Origin: Lentisphaerota bacterium
GTDB taxonomy: Bacteria > Verrucomicrobiota > Lentisphaeria > Victivallales > Victivallaceae
DNA: 64,000 bases
Assembly (NCBI GenBank): GCA_015061885.1
Contig: SUVS01000004.1
Location: 20,641-84,640, forward strand
Reading direction: 5' to 3'
The position numbers and the translations under genes were made by a program. A model generated the notes under the pieces. It saw only the letters and a list, made by a program, of their open reading frames with translations, made no database searches and was not told the DNA's origin. Shown piece by piece: positions 18,757 through 26,228 of the stretch. Position 1 is the first letter of the stretch; each line of letters begins with the position of its first letter.

Positions 18757-19020
18757 ATGAAGAAGTTTGAAGAACTTTTTGCCGAACTCAAGGCAAAAGC
18801 CGCTTCCGGTAATCAGGAATCCGGCACTGTACGGGAACTTGCCAAAGGTAAACACTTTGTAGGCAAGAAAATCGTGGAAGAAGCCGCCGAAGTGTGGATC
18901 GCTGCCGAATACGAAGGCAAGGAACGCACTGCAGAAGAAATTTCACAGCTTCTGTACCACTTGCAGGTAATGATGATCGCCAACGATATTGAGTTGGAAG
19001 ATGTGTATAAATATCTTTGA
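18757..19020 (+). CDS. hisE: Phosphoribosyl-ATP diphosphatase
   Basis: Second step of histidine synthesis, hydrolysing phosphoribosyl-ATP to phosphoribosyl-AMP. The 87 residues form the usual short all-alpha HisE with the metal-binding pattern [17 protein letters not shown] and [15 protein letters not shown] take ATG at 18757, since GGAG lies nine bases ahead, rather than the ATG at 18742. hisG follows after 24 bases, so the first two pathway enzymes are encoded together, away from other his genes in this window. Confidence 0.93.
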   Translation: MKKFEELFAELKAKAASGNQESGTVRELAKGKHFVGKKIVEEAAEVWIAAEYEGKERTAEEISQLLYHLQVMMIANDIELEDVYKYL

Positions 19021-19044
19021 GCAGTAAAAATCAGGAAGAAAAAG

Positions 19045-19893
19045 ATGCTTCAATTTGCTATTCCAAACAAGGGTGCCCTCTCCGAAGGGGCAGTTCAACT
19101 GCTGAAATCCGCCGGTTACAAATGCACCCGTTACAGCCGCGAGCTGATCGTCAGCGACAGCGAAAACGGTATTGATTTTGTTTTTCTGCGTCCGCGTGAT
19201 ATTGCCACTTATGTCGGCAGAGGGATCATTGACCTGGGGATCACCGGACGGGATTTGACGGCGGACAGCCGTATGGAAGTTGCGGAGCTTCTGCCGCTGA
19301 ACTTCGGTAAATCGCGTTTCTGTTACGCTGTACCCAAAGAGTCCGATCTTACGCCGGATAAGTTCAATGGTCTGCGTATTGCCACAAGTTATCCTGAAAT
19401 CGTGCGTGCCGATATGGCAAAACGCGGGTTTGATACGCAGATCGTGCGTCTGGATGGAGCCGTGGAAATCTCCGTAAAACTGGGCGTTGCCGATGCTATT
19501 GCTGATGTGGTCGAATCCGGTAGAACACTGGTGGAAGCCGGCTTGAAAGTCGTTGGCGATGTGGTCATGGAATCCGAAGCGATCGTTATCGGTCATGACG
19601 AAAAACTGCTTGAACAGGTCGATGTCAAAAAGATCATGGCCCGTTTGCGTGGTGTATTGGTCGCAAGAGATTATGTATTGATCGAGTACAATGTGCCGCG
19701 TAATATGCTCGACGCATGCTGCAAAATCACTCCCGGTATTGAGTCGCCGACTATTTCGCCGTTGAGCAATCCGGACTGGGTGGCGGTCAAGGCAATGATA
19801 AAAAGCGGCAAAGTCAATGTGATCATGGATGAGTTGCAGGAGAAAGGTGCAAAAGGAATTTTTGTAACTGCGTTGAATTCCTGCCGCATTTGA
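19045..19893 (+). CDS. hisG: ATP phosphoribosyltransferase (long form)
   Basis: Committed, feedback-inhibited step of histidine synthesis, joining ATP and PRPP. The 282 residues include the two-lobed catalytic part (LQFAIPNKGALSEGAVQLL at the N-terminus; RIATSYPEIVRADMAKRG; GVADAIADVVESGRTLVEAG, the PRPP loop) plus an extra C-terminal domain of about 75 residues (SPTISPLSNPDWVAVKAMI), which is the histidine-binding ACT-like domain of long HisG. No HisZ is therefore needed. AGGAAG lies upstream of ATG 19045. It is co-directional with hisE. Confidence 0.95.
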   Translation: MLQFAIPNKGALSEGAVQLLKSAGYKCTRYSRELIVSDSENGIDFVFLRPRDIATYVGRGIIDLGITGRDLTADSRMEVAELLPLNFGKSRFCYAVPKESDLTPDKFNGLRIATSYPEIVRADMAKRGFDTQIVRLDGAVEISVKLGVADAIADVVESGRTLVEAGLKVVGDVVMESEAIVIGHDEKLLEQVDVKKIMARLRGVLVARDYVLIEYNVPRNMLDACCKITPGIESPTISPLSNPDWVAVKAMIKSGKVNVIMDELQEKGAKGIFVTALNSCRI

Positions 19894-19924
19894 ATTTTTT
19901 CAGTATATTTGAGGTAGTTGCAAT

Positions 19925-20902
19925 ATGAGTGATAACATCTTGAAAACAGCCCACCGGGTCTTTGAAATAGAGATCGAGGCATTGCAGGCGGTCGATAAAC
20001 AGCTGGGCAGTGAGTTTGTGGAATTGGTCAAGCGTTCCGAAGCCGCTCTAAACCGTGGCGGCAAACTGGTGCTTACCGGTATCGGCAAAAGCGGATATAT
20101 CGGCAAGAAGATTGCCGCTACGCTTTCCAGTATCGGCTCAACGGCGGTTTTCATGCACCCCGTGGAGGCACTGCATGGCGATTTGGGGATCATGCGTAAG
20201 GATGACTTGCTCATTGCAATAAGTTACAGTGGCGAAACCGATGAATTGCTGCGGATGATCACTCCGGCTAAACGGCTCGGCGTGGAATTGGTTTCCATTT
20301 GCGGAACTGCTGATTGCCGGTTGGGGAAATTGAGCGATCTGGTAGTGCCGATGAAGGTGGAGCGGGAAGCGTGTCCGTTCAATCTGGCACCGACTTCTAC
20401 AACTACTGCGTTGCTGGCTCTGGGAGATGCCTGGGCGATGGTGATGCTTCAGGAACGGGGCTTTACTAAAGAAGATTACGGCAGATTCCATCCTGGCGGG
20501 GCTATCGGCAGAATGGTTACCATGCATGTAAAAGATATTATGCGTTCCGGCGACCGTTTTGCTCTGGTATCGCCGGAAACCGCAGTGCGTGAGGCTCTGT
20601 GCAAGATGGGGCATGCCCGTTGCGGTTCGGCAATAGTTGTCGATAACAGCAATAAATTGCTGGGAGTGTTCACCGATGGCGACTTCCGCCGTGCCGCCGA
20701 AAAAGACATAAATGTGCTGACCCGCAGGATGGCGGATGTTATGACGGAAAATCCGGTAGCCGTGAACAGTGAAGCATTGGCGGTGGAAGTCGTGCGGGTG
20801 GTGGAAAAACACAAGATCAGCGACATTATTGTTATTGATGATGACCGCCGCGTGGTCGGGTTGATTGATGTGCAGGATCTGCCCGGATTGAAATTGATGT
20901 AA
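19925..20902 (+). CDS. kdsD: D-arabinose 5-phosphate isomerase (KdsD/GutQ family)
   Basis: Converts ribulose 5-phosphate to arabinose 5-phosphate, the first step to KDO for lipopolysaccharide. The 325 residues comprise a SIS domain (about 35-180: LTGIGKSGYIGKKIAATL, PVEALHGDLGIM, ISYSGETDELLRM) and two CBS domains (about 205-325: MHVKDIMRSGDRF and MADVMTENPVAV). The Lys, Glu and His residues expected in the active site are retained in these stretches. The start has GAGG about nine bases upstream. It supports an outer membrane with KDO-containing LPS. Confidence 0.95.
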   Translation: MSDNILKTAHRVFEIEIEALQAVDKQLGSEFVELVKRSEAALNRGGKLVLTGIGKSGYIGKKIAATLSSIGSTAVFMHPVEALHGDLGIMRKDDLLIAISYSGETDELLRMITPAKRLGVELVSICGTADCRLGKLSDLVVPMKVEREACPFNLAPTSTTTALLALGDAWAMVMLQERGFTKEDYGRFHPGGAIGRMVTMHVKDIMRSGDRFALVSPETAVREALCKMGHARCGSAIVVDNSNKLLGVFTDGDFRRAAEKDINVLTRRMADVMTENPVAVNSEALAVEVVRVVEKHKISDIIVIDDDRRVVGLIDVQDLPGLKLM

Positions 20903-20919
20903 TTTGCCAGGAGAAAAAA

Positions 20920-21291
20920 ATGTTCAAAAGTTTGTTTAAAAAAGTTGTAATAGTTTGTGCCGCCGCCGCAATGATGACCACGGCAGTGTGTGCCGACGGG
21001 AGCAGTTCTTCGGTCGATTGGGAAAAAAATTTCAGCAATATTGGACGTGGATTGGTCAATGTGGTAACTTGCTGGATGGAAGTACCCCGTTGTTTGGTCT
21101 ATCACAACAGTCAGGTTCCTGTATTGGGGCTGGTTGTCGGTGCTTGTCAGGGGGCCGGATTTACTGCCATCAGAGCTTTTGCCGGAGTAGCTGATATATT
21201 GAGTTTCGGATTTATGAGCGACTCCATTTACACCTCGTGTCACGGCTTCGATGAATGGGTCTGGGACGAACGCTGGGTTCCCCACGAATAA
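20920..21291 (+). CDS. Small secreted protein, TIGR04073-like (putative exosortase-associated)
   Basis: Protein of 123 residues with a signal peptide (MFKSLFKKVVIVCAAAAMM, cleavage near VCA-DG). The body has the pattern RGLVNVVTCWMEVPRCLVY, then a glycine-rich hydrophobic stretch GLVVGACQGAGFTAIRAFAG with VADILSF, which I recognise as similar to the TIGR04073 family found in Verrucomicrobiota and Lentisphaerota genomes with exosortase systems. That assignment is from memory of the motif. AGGAG precedes ATG. No exosortase or PEP-CTERM substrate is in the window. It lies 17 bases after kdsD; a repeat element begins directly after its stop. Confidence 0.7.
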   Translation: MFKSLFKKVVIVCAAAAMMTTAVCADGSSSSVDWEKNFSNIGRGLVNVVTCWMEVPRCLVYHNSQVPVLGLVVGACQGAGFTAIRAFAGVADILSFGFMSDSIYTSCHGFDEWVWDERWVPHE

Positions 21292-21295
21292 TAAT

Positions 21296-21458
21296 GAGGG
21301 GAATTGCAAAACCCTCAAAAGTCGGCAAGGACATAACCTTCGCACAGCGGGGGGAGCATTTCGGGCGGTTACCTTACAGGTAGCCGCCCGAACTTACCGC
21401 CCCACTGTACTGTGGTTCTGTGCCTTGCCTTTGTTTTGATGGCTTTACAACTCCCCTC
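21296..21458 (+). mobile_element. MITE-like element, 163 bp, copy D, with composite tail
   Basis: Starts GAGGGGAATTGCAAAACC and ends, inverted, GAGGGGAGTTGTAAAGCC (imperfect terminal inverted repeat). The central hairpin GGGCGGTTACC, loop, GGTAGCCGCCC is the same as in the 9043 array. It begins 5 bases after the stop of the preceding gene. It is the single-copy version of the unit amplified at 9043. Confidence 0.8.
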
Positions 21459-21700
21459 CAGAAGACCTATCCCCTCCGGTAGTTATTATTATTTACGGTA
21501 TAACCTTCGCCCTGCGGGGGGGGAGCATGGCATACGCTATAGTGTCGTATGGCAAACATCTGTGTGCCGCTCGATAGTTATGGGATGGTATGAGAGGGTA
21601 TGAGATTTTACAGCCGTAGCCGCTCCTCGCCTGTCAGCATAACGCTTTGTACAGCTTGCCAACAACATCAGGTGGCACCTGCCGTCATTTGTATGCGGGC
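21459..21700. repeat. Tail of composite repeat with three 10-bp decamers
   Basis: Sequence homologous to 9711-10030: a half copy of the 168-bp unit, the shared GCCGCTCGATAG, then decamers TATGGGATGG, TATGAGAGGG and TATGAGATTT at 21579-21608. The opposed decamer array present at 10041-10090 is missing here, so this copy looks truncated where the minus-strand gene ends at 21708. Nothing coding is seen. Confidence 0.75.
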
Positions 21701-21707
21701 AGCAGTT

Positions 21708-22628
21708 TTACTTTTTGTTTGCCGGTGCCGGCTGTTTTTGTGCTGCCGGAGGCGTATTTATTGCATCTGCCGGTAAGTTTGGCAGCAGTTTTTCCTGTGC
21801 ATAGCCTTCTCCGGGCAGAATCAGTTCGCCGCCGACAACGCTTACATCGCCGGTGGTGCCCTGCCGGAAAAGTGTCGGCACTGTTCTGGAAGTGCGGTAA
21901 TAACTCTGTTTTTCCTGATTGCCATGCCAATCGAAGATGGCGTAATTGAATTTTTTTGAAGAAATTGGCAGAAGCATGTGCAGTTGGTTCAGAGAATCCA
22001 GTTCAAAAGACGGTAATTCTCTGCCGAGCAGTACGCCCAGGTATCTGACCGCATAGACTTTATTTTTATCTTCTACAAAGAGATAAAAGCAAATATTTGA
22101 TTTGTCCTGCAATGTTTTTATGACATAGGAGCGTATTTTCAGGTCTTCACCCAGTTGAGCCCCCTGCAAATTGGGAATACCGAAATTTCTTTGCCAGAAA
22201 ATCTGCCCGTTGGTTATATCAAAAGTGCAGAAGTTACTTTCGTATTCATTTTTCAGCATCGGGTGCGATATAAAAAGCTTGAGCTTGTAAAAACCAGCCC
22301 GCCGCATATCCAGCCATTTACCGATATTTACGCGTATATGATGATCCGCTCCCGGACGCAGGATCAAACCTTTCAGGTCAACTTTGGTTCCGGAGCCTTT
22401 CAGCGGACGGTCGTGCATATCAAACAGACCGATTTCCAGAAATCCTTTGAATTCCGCTTCATGCCCGAAGATCAACCCCTGACCGGAGGTGTTGCGTAAT
22501 GCCAGATTGGCGATCACCGGCTCGTAAGTCATATAGCGTTCACGCGGCATAGAAAGCTTCATTACCACATCCGCATTGAGCAAGGCACCAAACAACAATA
22601 TTGCCAACACTGCAACCGTTTTACGCAT
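21708..22628 (-). CDS. Secreted protein of unknown function
   Basis: About 306 residues, beginning MRKTVAVLAILLFGALLNAD, a clear signal peptide with cleavage near LLNA-DV. The mature part is rich in beta-strand patterns (MTYEPVIANLALRNTSGQG, HIRVNIGKWLDMRRAGFYKL), as in immunoglobulin-like extracellular folds. The C-terminus is a short Pro/Ala/Lys tail (TPPAAQKQPAPANKK). I recognise no catalytic motif. I start at ATG 22628, which begins the signal peptide, rather than the longer frame opening at 22655 that overlaps the GT9 gene. It lies 5 bases downstream of GT9 on the same strand and is probably co-transcribed with it. Confidence 0.75.
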   Translation of the reverse strand: MRKTVAVLAILLFGALLNADVVMKLSMPRERYMTYEPVIANLALRNTSGQGLIFGHEAEFKGFLEIGLFDMHDRPLKGSGTKVDLKGLILRPGADHHIRVNIGKWLDMRRAGFYKLKLFISHPMLKNEYESNFCTFDITNGQIFWQRNFGIPNLQGAQLGEDLKIRSYVIKTLQDKSNICFYLFVEDKNKVYAVRYLGVLLGRELPSFELDSLNQLHMLLPISSKKFNYAIFDWHGNQEKQSYYRTSRTVPTLFRQGTTGDVSVVGGELILPGEGYAQEKLLPNLPADAINTPPAAQKQPAPANKK

Positions 22629-22633
22629 AGTCT

Positions 22634-23722
22634 TTACTCCTGGATTTTTTTGCATATCGCCGTCGCCGCCGCCGCCGCGTCAATATTATGACACTCCGTA
22701 ACAATTTCACGGCACTGGCGGTTCATGCACTTTATGCATTTGAGATCTCCACGTTGGAAAATCGTGTGAATATCACCGAACGGTCCGGTCAGATTCGGAT
22801 TGGTCGGACCGTAAAAACACACTACCGGAACTTTTGCCGCCGCCGCAATATGTACCGGCCCGCTGTCGTTTGCCAACAGCACTTTACAGCGTTTTATAAG
22901 TTCCACGAGTTCACCCAGCGAAGTAGCCCCTGCCAATGACAGCGCCGGAACATTGCCGGCAAGAGCCAGAATATTTTCCGCCAGTTTCTGATCTGCCGGA
23001 GCCCCCATGATTACAAATTTTACTTTGGGCGACATTTCGGCAGTCAATATCATGACCCGGGCAAAAAGTTCTGCCGGAAATACCTTGCTTGCCCAGCGGG
23101 CTCCCGGCGAAATACCTACTATAATATCGTTGTCATTGATACCCAGCCGCTGAAGTTTTCCGTTCAGATTTTCTGCATTACCGGCATTGGAGGGTATAAC
23201 TGTATCGGTACGCATGGTGCCGGTTAGGAAGAAGCGTTCCACCAGCAGTTGGTTACGCCGCACTGCGTGCAACCTCAAATTTACTTTGCTCCAGTTATGG
23301 TAAAACCACCGTGCCATCGTTTCCCGTGGACGGGCAAAACCGACAACTCTGCCTTTTGCCATGCGGGCAAAAAATGCACTGCGGAACAATCCTTGAAAAT
23401 CAAAGATATAGTCGTAGGTATTTTCCCGCAAATCGCGTATGAGTTCAAGCATTGCCGGAAGTATGGTGGCAAGTTTTCCCAGTTCCCGCCGCCGGAAGAT
23501 GATCTTGCGGCTGACCGGTACCGGCGAGTAATCCAATGCTTCGACAAAAGCCGGATGCACCAGCCAGTCAAATTCAGCATTGGGGAAAAGCTCATGCAGT
23601 CTGGCGACTGCCGGAAACGCATGGAATATATCGCCCAGACTGCTGGGTTTGATTATCAATATGCGTTTGACATCTGCCGGAGCTTTTTTGCCGGGTACAA
23701 GATTTTTTTTGCCTGCTTTCAT
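22634..23722 (-). CDS. Glycosyltransferase family 9 (ADP-heptose:LPS heptosyltransferase-like)
   Basis: Transfers a heptose-type sugar to the LPS core on the cytoplasmic face of the inner membrane. The 362 residues carry the GT9 features: ILIIKPSSLGDIFHAFPAV near residue 20, YDYIFDFQGLFRSAFFA, the middle GISPGARWASKVFP (nucleotide-sugar loop), and the C-terminal LLANDSGPVHIAAAAKVPVV with CFYGPTNPNLTGPFG. Four Cys follow (CIKCMNRQCREIVTEC), a common end in this family. It fits kdsD elsewhere in the window as evidence of LPS. The exact acceptor is unknown. Confidence 0.92.
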   Translation of the reverse strand: MKAGKKNLVPGKKAPADVKRILIIKPSSLGDIFHAFPAVARLHELFPNAEFDWLVHPAFVEALDYSPVPVSRKIIFRRRELGKLATILPAMLELIRDLRENTYDYIFDFQGLFRSAFFARMAKGRVVGFARPRETMARWFYHNWSKVNLRLHAVRRNQLLVERFFLTGTMRTDTVIPSNAGNAENLNGKLQRLGINDNDIIVGISPGARWASKVFPAELFARVMILTAEMSPKVKFVIMGAPADQKLAENILALAGNVPALSLAGATSLGELVELIKRCKVLLANDSGPVHIAAAAKVPVVCFYGPTNPNLTGPFGDIHTIFQRGDLKCIKCMNRQCREIVTECHNIDAAAAATAICKKIQE

Positions 23723-23737
23723 AAAGCTCTGCTTTGC

Positions 23738-24547
23738 TTATTCCCCGACTGCCAGACGGGTTGCCAACCGTTCAGGCAAGCCGGCGGCCAGCACCTTTGC
23801 CTGGGCTGATGCTATGTCGTAAGGAAGTGTATAACGGGTTACGGTTTTGGCTGTATCGTCATAAACTGCAAACGAGGCCCGCGGGTCGCGGTTACGGGGC
23901 TGACCTATACTGCCGATGTTGAAAAGATATTTGCAACCGGGTTCGATCTTTACCTGGAAGACATCCACTGCGTCGAATTTCTGCGGTACAACACCATTTG
24001 CCATTACCCATTCGCGGATTTCTTCCACTCCGCGGAGCGGACCGGAGGCAAAGGGGCGTTTGCAGAATGCCACCGGCACATGCGAGTGACCGCAGAAGCA
24101 AACCTGGGTAAGCTGATAAGAAAAGTTATCAATGGCATGATAGACATCAAATACATACCCCCAGGTGTTCGGACTGTCCAGCGTGGCATGAACCAGTGTT
24201 ACAGGCATACCGGGTATAGTTACCCGCAACTGGGAGTCGCCCAACCAACGCCGTTCATCATTGTTCAGTTGCGAGCGTGTCCAGAAAATTGCCTTTTTGG
24301 CATTGGGATTGAACCCTTCCATTTCCTCGTCATCCATAGCAGTATAATCATCGTGGTTCCCCCGTACTCTGGCGACCAGATCCAATGATTTTACCACTTG
24401 CAGGCAATATTGCGGATCTGCGTTATAACCCACAATGTCCCCCAGACATGCGTACTTATCCACTCCGAGTGTATTGCAGTAGGCAAGTACTTGCTGCAAT
24501 GCCTCGCCATTGGCATGAATGTCACTTAAAATTGCAAGTTTTGTCAT
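23738..24547 (-). CDS. Metallophosphoesterase (calcineurin-like, YfcE/MJ0936-type)
   Basis: Dinuclear-metal phosphodiesterase or phosphatase of about 269 residues. The five family blocks are present in order: LSDIHAN, LGDIVGYNADP, RGNHDD, LVHATLD and CFCGHSHVP, all metal ligands retained. The N-terminus MTKLAILSDIHANG supports the ATG at 24547 over one three codons upstream. It lies 15 bases upstream of the GT9 gene on the same strand; a functional link is not evident. The substrate is unknown: members include cyclic-nucleotide and sugar phosphatases. Confidence 0.9.
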   Translation of the reverse strand: MTKLAILSDIHANGEALQQVLAYCNTLGVDKYACLGDIVGYNADPQYCLQVVKSLDLVARVRGNHDDYTAMDDEEMEGFNPNAKKAIFWTRSQLNNDERRWLGDSQLRVTIPGMPVTLVHATLDSPNTWGYVFDVYHAIDNFSYQLTQVCFCGHSHVPVAFCKRPFASGPLRGVEEIREWVMANGVVPQKFDAVDVFQVKIEPGCKYLFNIGSIGQPRNRDPRASFAVYDDTAKTVTRYTLPYDIASAQAKVLAAGLPERLATRLAVGE

Positions 24548-24579
24548 ATAAAACACCTGTTTATATATTGTTGTTTGAG

Positions 24580-24970
24580 AGGCAGCACTTGAGATAAGCC
24601 GGATTCTGTTCCTTGCTCAAAAAAGCAGGCGGCAATCATCTGTCTATGCGACCAGAACCCGGAACTTGTAACGCTGCGAGCAACAGCTCGTTCCCTATTT
24701 GGTCTTGCTGCGGAAGGGGTTTGCCTGTGCGATGGAGCTTTCGCCTGCCACCCGGTGGGCTCTTACCCCGCCTTTTCACCCTTACCGGAATAAATTCCGG
24801 CGGTTTTTTTTCTGTTGCACTTTCCTTCCTGCGGCTTATAGTCCGCAGTATCCTTCTTTCACAGTCAAAATAAATTCTTCCGCTGAAAAGGACTTCCCGC
24901 TCTGTGCAGTCCGGACTTTCCTCTCCCATAAGAATACGGGAGCGATTGCCTGTCAACTGCTGCCATTCTC
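24580..24970 (-). ncRNA. rnpB: RNase P RNA (bacterial class A)
   Basis: Catalytic RNA that removes tRNA 5' leaders. On the minus strand the universally conserved block GAGGAAAGTCCGGAC is at about 24925-24911, followed by CACAGAG. The 5' strand GACAGGCAATCGC and the 3' end ACAGAATCCGGCTTA (around 24600) pair as in other class A RNAs. The GGTAAGGGTGAAAAGGCGGGGTAAG region gives the P10-P11 core. Length near 390 bases is normal. Ends are approximate. Confidence 0.96.
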
Positions 24971-24972
24971 TA

Positions 24973-25001
24973 AATATACCATGCGAACGGTACATATACA
25001 A
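24973..25001 (-). promoter_or_regulatory. Sigma-70-type promoter of rnpB
   Basis: Minus strand TTGTAT (25001-24996), 17-base spacer, TATATT (24978-24973), a few bases before the expected 5' end of the RNA. Confidence 0.75.
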
Positions 25002-25054
25002 GTATTTGACAGGATTTTTTATGCATTTTTATTCACATTTCGATAGCTTGGATG

Positions 25055-25084
25055 TTGGCAATATTCTCCGGTTTGGCGTATAGT
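25055..25084 (+). promoter_or_regulatory. Sigma-70-type promoter of the DUF2156 gene
   Basis: TTGGCA at 25055-25060, 18-base spacer, TATAGT at 25079-25084, about 30 bases before the gene start. Confidence 0.6.
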
Positions 25085-25115
25085 ATATGGAAATGACATT
25101 GTTGCAAGGTGGAAG

Positions 25116-26012
25116 ATGATATTCGATCAATTCAAATCTTTGGAAGCGGAAAATTATGAACTTTTCCGCCGTTTCAGTTGTTTTGCCGGAGAAAGCTGTG
25201 AGCGGTCATGGGCAAACTTACTGTTGTATAAAGATACTTATAACTGGCGGTACAAAGTTATTGAAAACCGTTTGTGGATAGCAAGTTTTGAAAAAGCATA
25301 CCTCTTTTTCCCGCTGGGTTGCCATATTGGAGTTGAATTGCTGGCAGGGTATTTTCAGGAATTTGCCGCCCGATTCGGCTGTGATGCGGTTTTGGGGGAT
25401 GTGCCGGAAGATTATTTCAGGCAATTCCCTGATGCTGGGAAATATCTTGAGTTTAAATTTGATCCTGACGAAGCGGATTATATTTATGACCTTGAACACC
25501 TGCAAGCTATGTCCGGCAGTAAATTGCGTAAACGACGCAATCAGGTGCGGCAGTTTGACCGCGAATACGGGAATTGTTATTCGGTAAAGATCATAACCTT
25601 TGAAATGCTTGATGAGATCATTGCTTTTGCTGAAAAACAGAGTTCCCTTTATTGGTCGGAAGCAAGCGGTCTGGAAGAAAAACTCTCTTTTGACCGCCTG
25701 AAAAGCGTTTGGCAATACCCCGAAGTTGGTTTATCCGGTATAGCTCTTTATGTAAAAGAGTCGCTGGCAGGTTTTTCCATATACAGTCCATTGCAGGAAA
25801 ATCTTGCTGATATACACTTCGAAAAGGCCGATCATGCTTTCACCGGCTGCGGAGCCAAACTCACCGCTCTTTTGACTGAACATCTGCTTGCAGGTAAATA
25901 CCGTTTTATGAACCGTGAACAGGATTTGGGCGATGTTGGATTGCGGCAGGCAAAACGGGCTCTTGACCCTGATCATTTGTATCGCCGTGCTTCGGTAACA
26001 GCGTTGAAATAA
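25116..26012 (+). CDS. DUF2156 (phosphatidylglycerol lysyltransferase C-terminal-like) protein
   Basis: Stand-alone GNAT-fold protein of 298 residues related to the catalytic domain of MprF-type aminoacyl-lipid transferases. The signature is the central basic motif GSKLRKRRNQVRQFDREYG (about residues 133-151), the EHLLAGKYRFMNREQDLG block and the terminal ALDPDHLYRRA stretch. It has no transmembrane flippase domain, unlike MprF, so a role in aminoacyl transfer to a lipid or other acceptor is only family inference. It has its own promoter and is a single-gene unit between rnpB and the Ehr operon. Start ATG 25116 with AAGGTGGAAG about 5 bases upstream. Confidence 0.85.
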   Translation: MIFDQFKSLEAENYELFRRFSCFAGESCERSWANLLLYKDTYNWRYKVIENRLWIASFEKAYLFFPLGCHIGVELLAGYFQEFAARFGCDAVLGDVPEDYFRQFPDAGKYLEFKFDPDEADYIYDLEHLQAMSGSKLRKRRNQVRQFDREYGNCYSVKIITFEMLDEIIAFAEKQSSLYWSEASGLEEKLSFDRLKSVWQYPEVGLSGIALYVKESLAGFSIYSPLQENLADIHFEKADHAFTGCGAKLTALLTEHLLAGKYRFMNREQDLGDVGLRQAKRALDPDHLYRRASVTALK

Positions 26013-26020
26013 CTTTTTTC

Positions 26021-26049
26021 TTGCCAATAATGTGTTTGTGTGGTATATT
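26021..26049 (+). promoter_or_regulatory. Sigma-70-type promoter of the Ehr operon
   Basis: TTGCCA (26021-26026), 17-base spacer, TATATT (26044-26049). Transcription would begin near 26056, exactly where the MITE-like copy B starts, so that element would form the 5' leader. Confidence 0.65.
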
Positions 26050-26056
26050 ATCTGAT

Positions 26057-26178
26057 GAGGCAATTTCAAAAATCCTCAAAAGTCGCCAAAGGTATAACCT
26101 TCGTCCGGCAAATGCTTCTTTCACCGGACTGTGGATATTCCCTTTGTCTTTGTTTTGAATGACTTTTGAAATTGCCTC
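26057..26178 (+). mobile_element. MITE-like element, 122 bp, copy B
   Basis: Ends GAGGCAATTTCAAAAATC and, inverted, GAGGCAATTTCAAAAGTC (17 of 18). TGAT occurs directly on both sides and may be a target duplication. Compared with copies A and C it lacks the central hairpin segment of about 43 bp. It sits between a promoter and the first gene of the Ehr operon. Confidence 0.82.
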
Positions 26179-26228
26179 TGATATTTGTTTTTTAAGTATT
26201 GCATAACGGCAAAACAAAAGAGTATGTT

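Noticed and set aside
24613..25046. Short frames within 24613-25046
   Set aside because: They overlap the RNase P RNA, whose conserved blocks explain the sequence.
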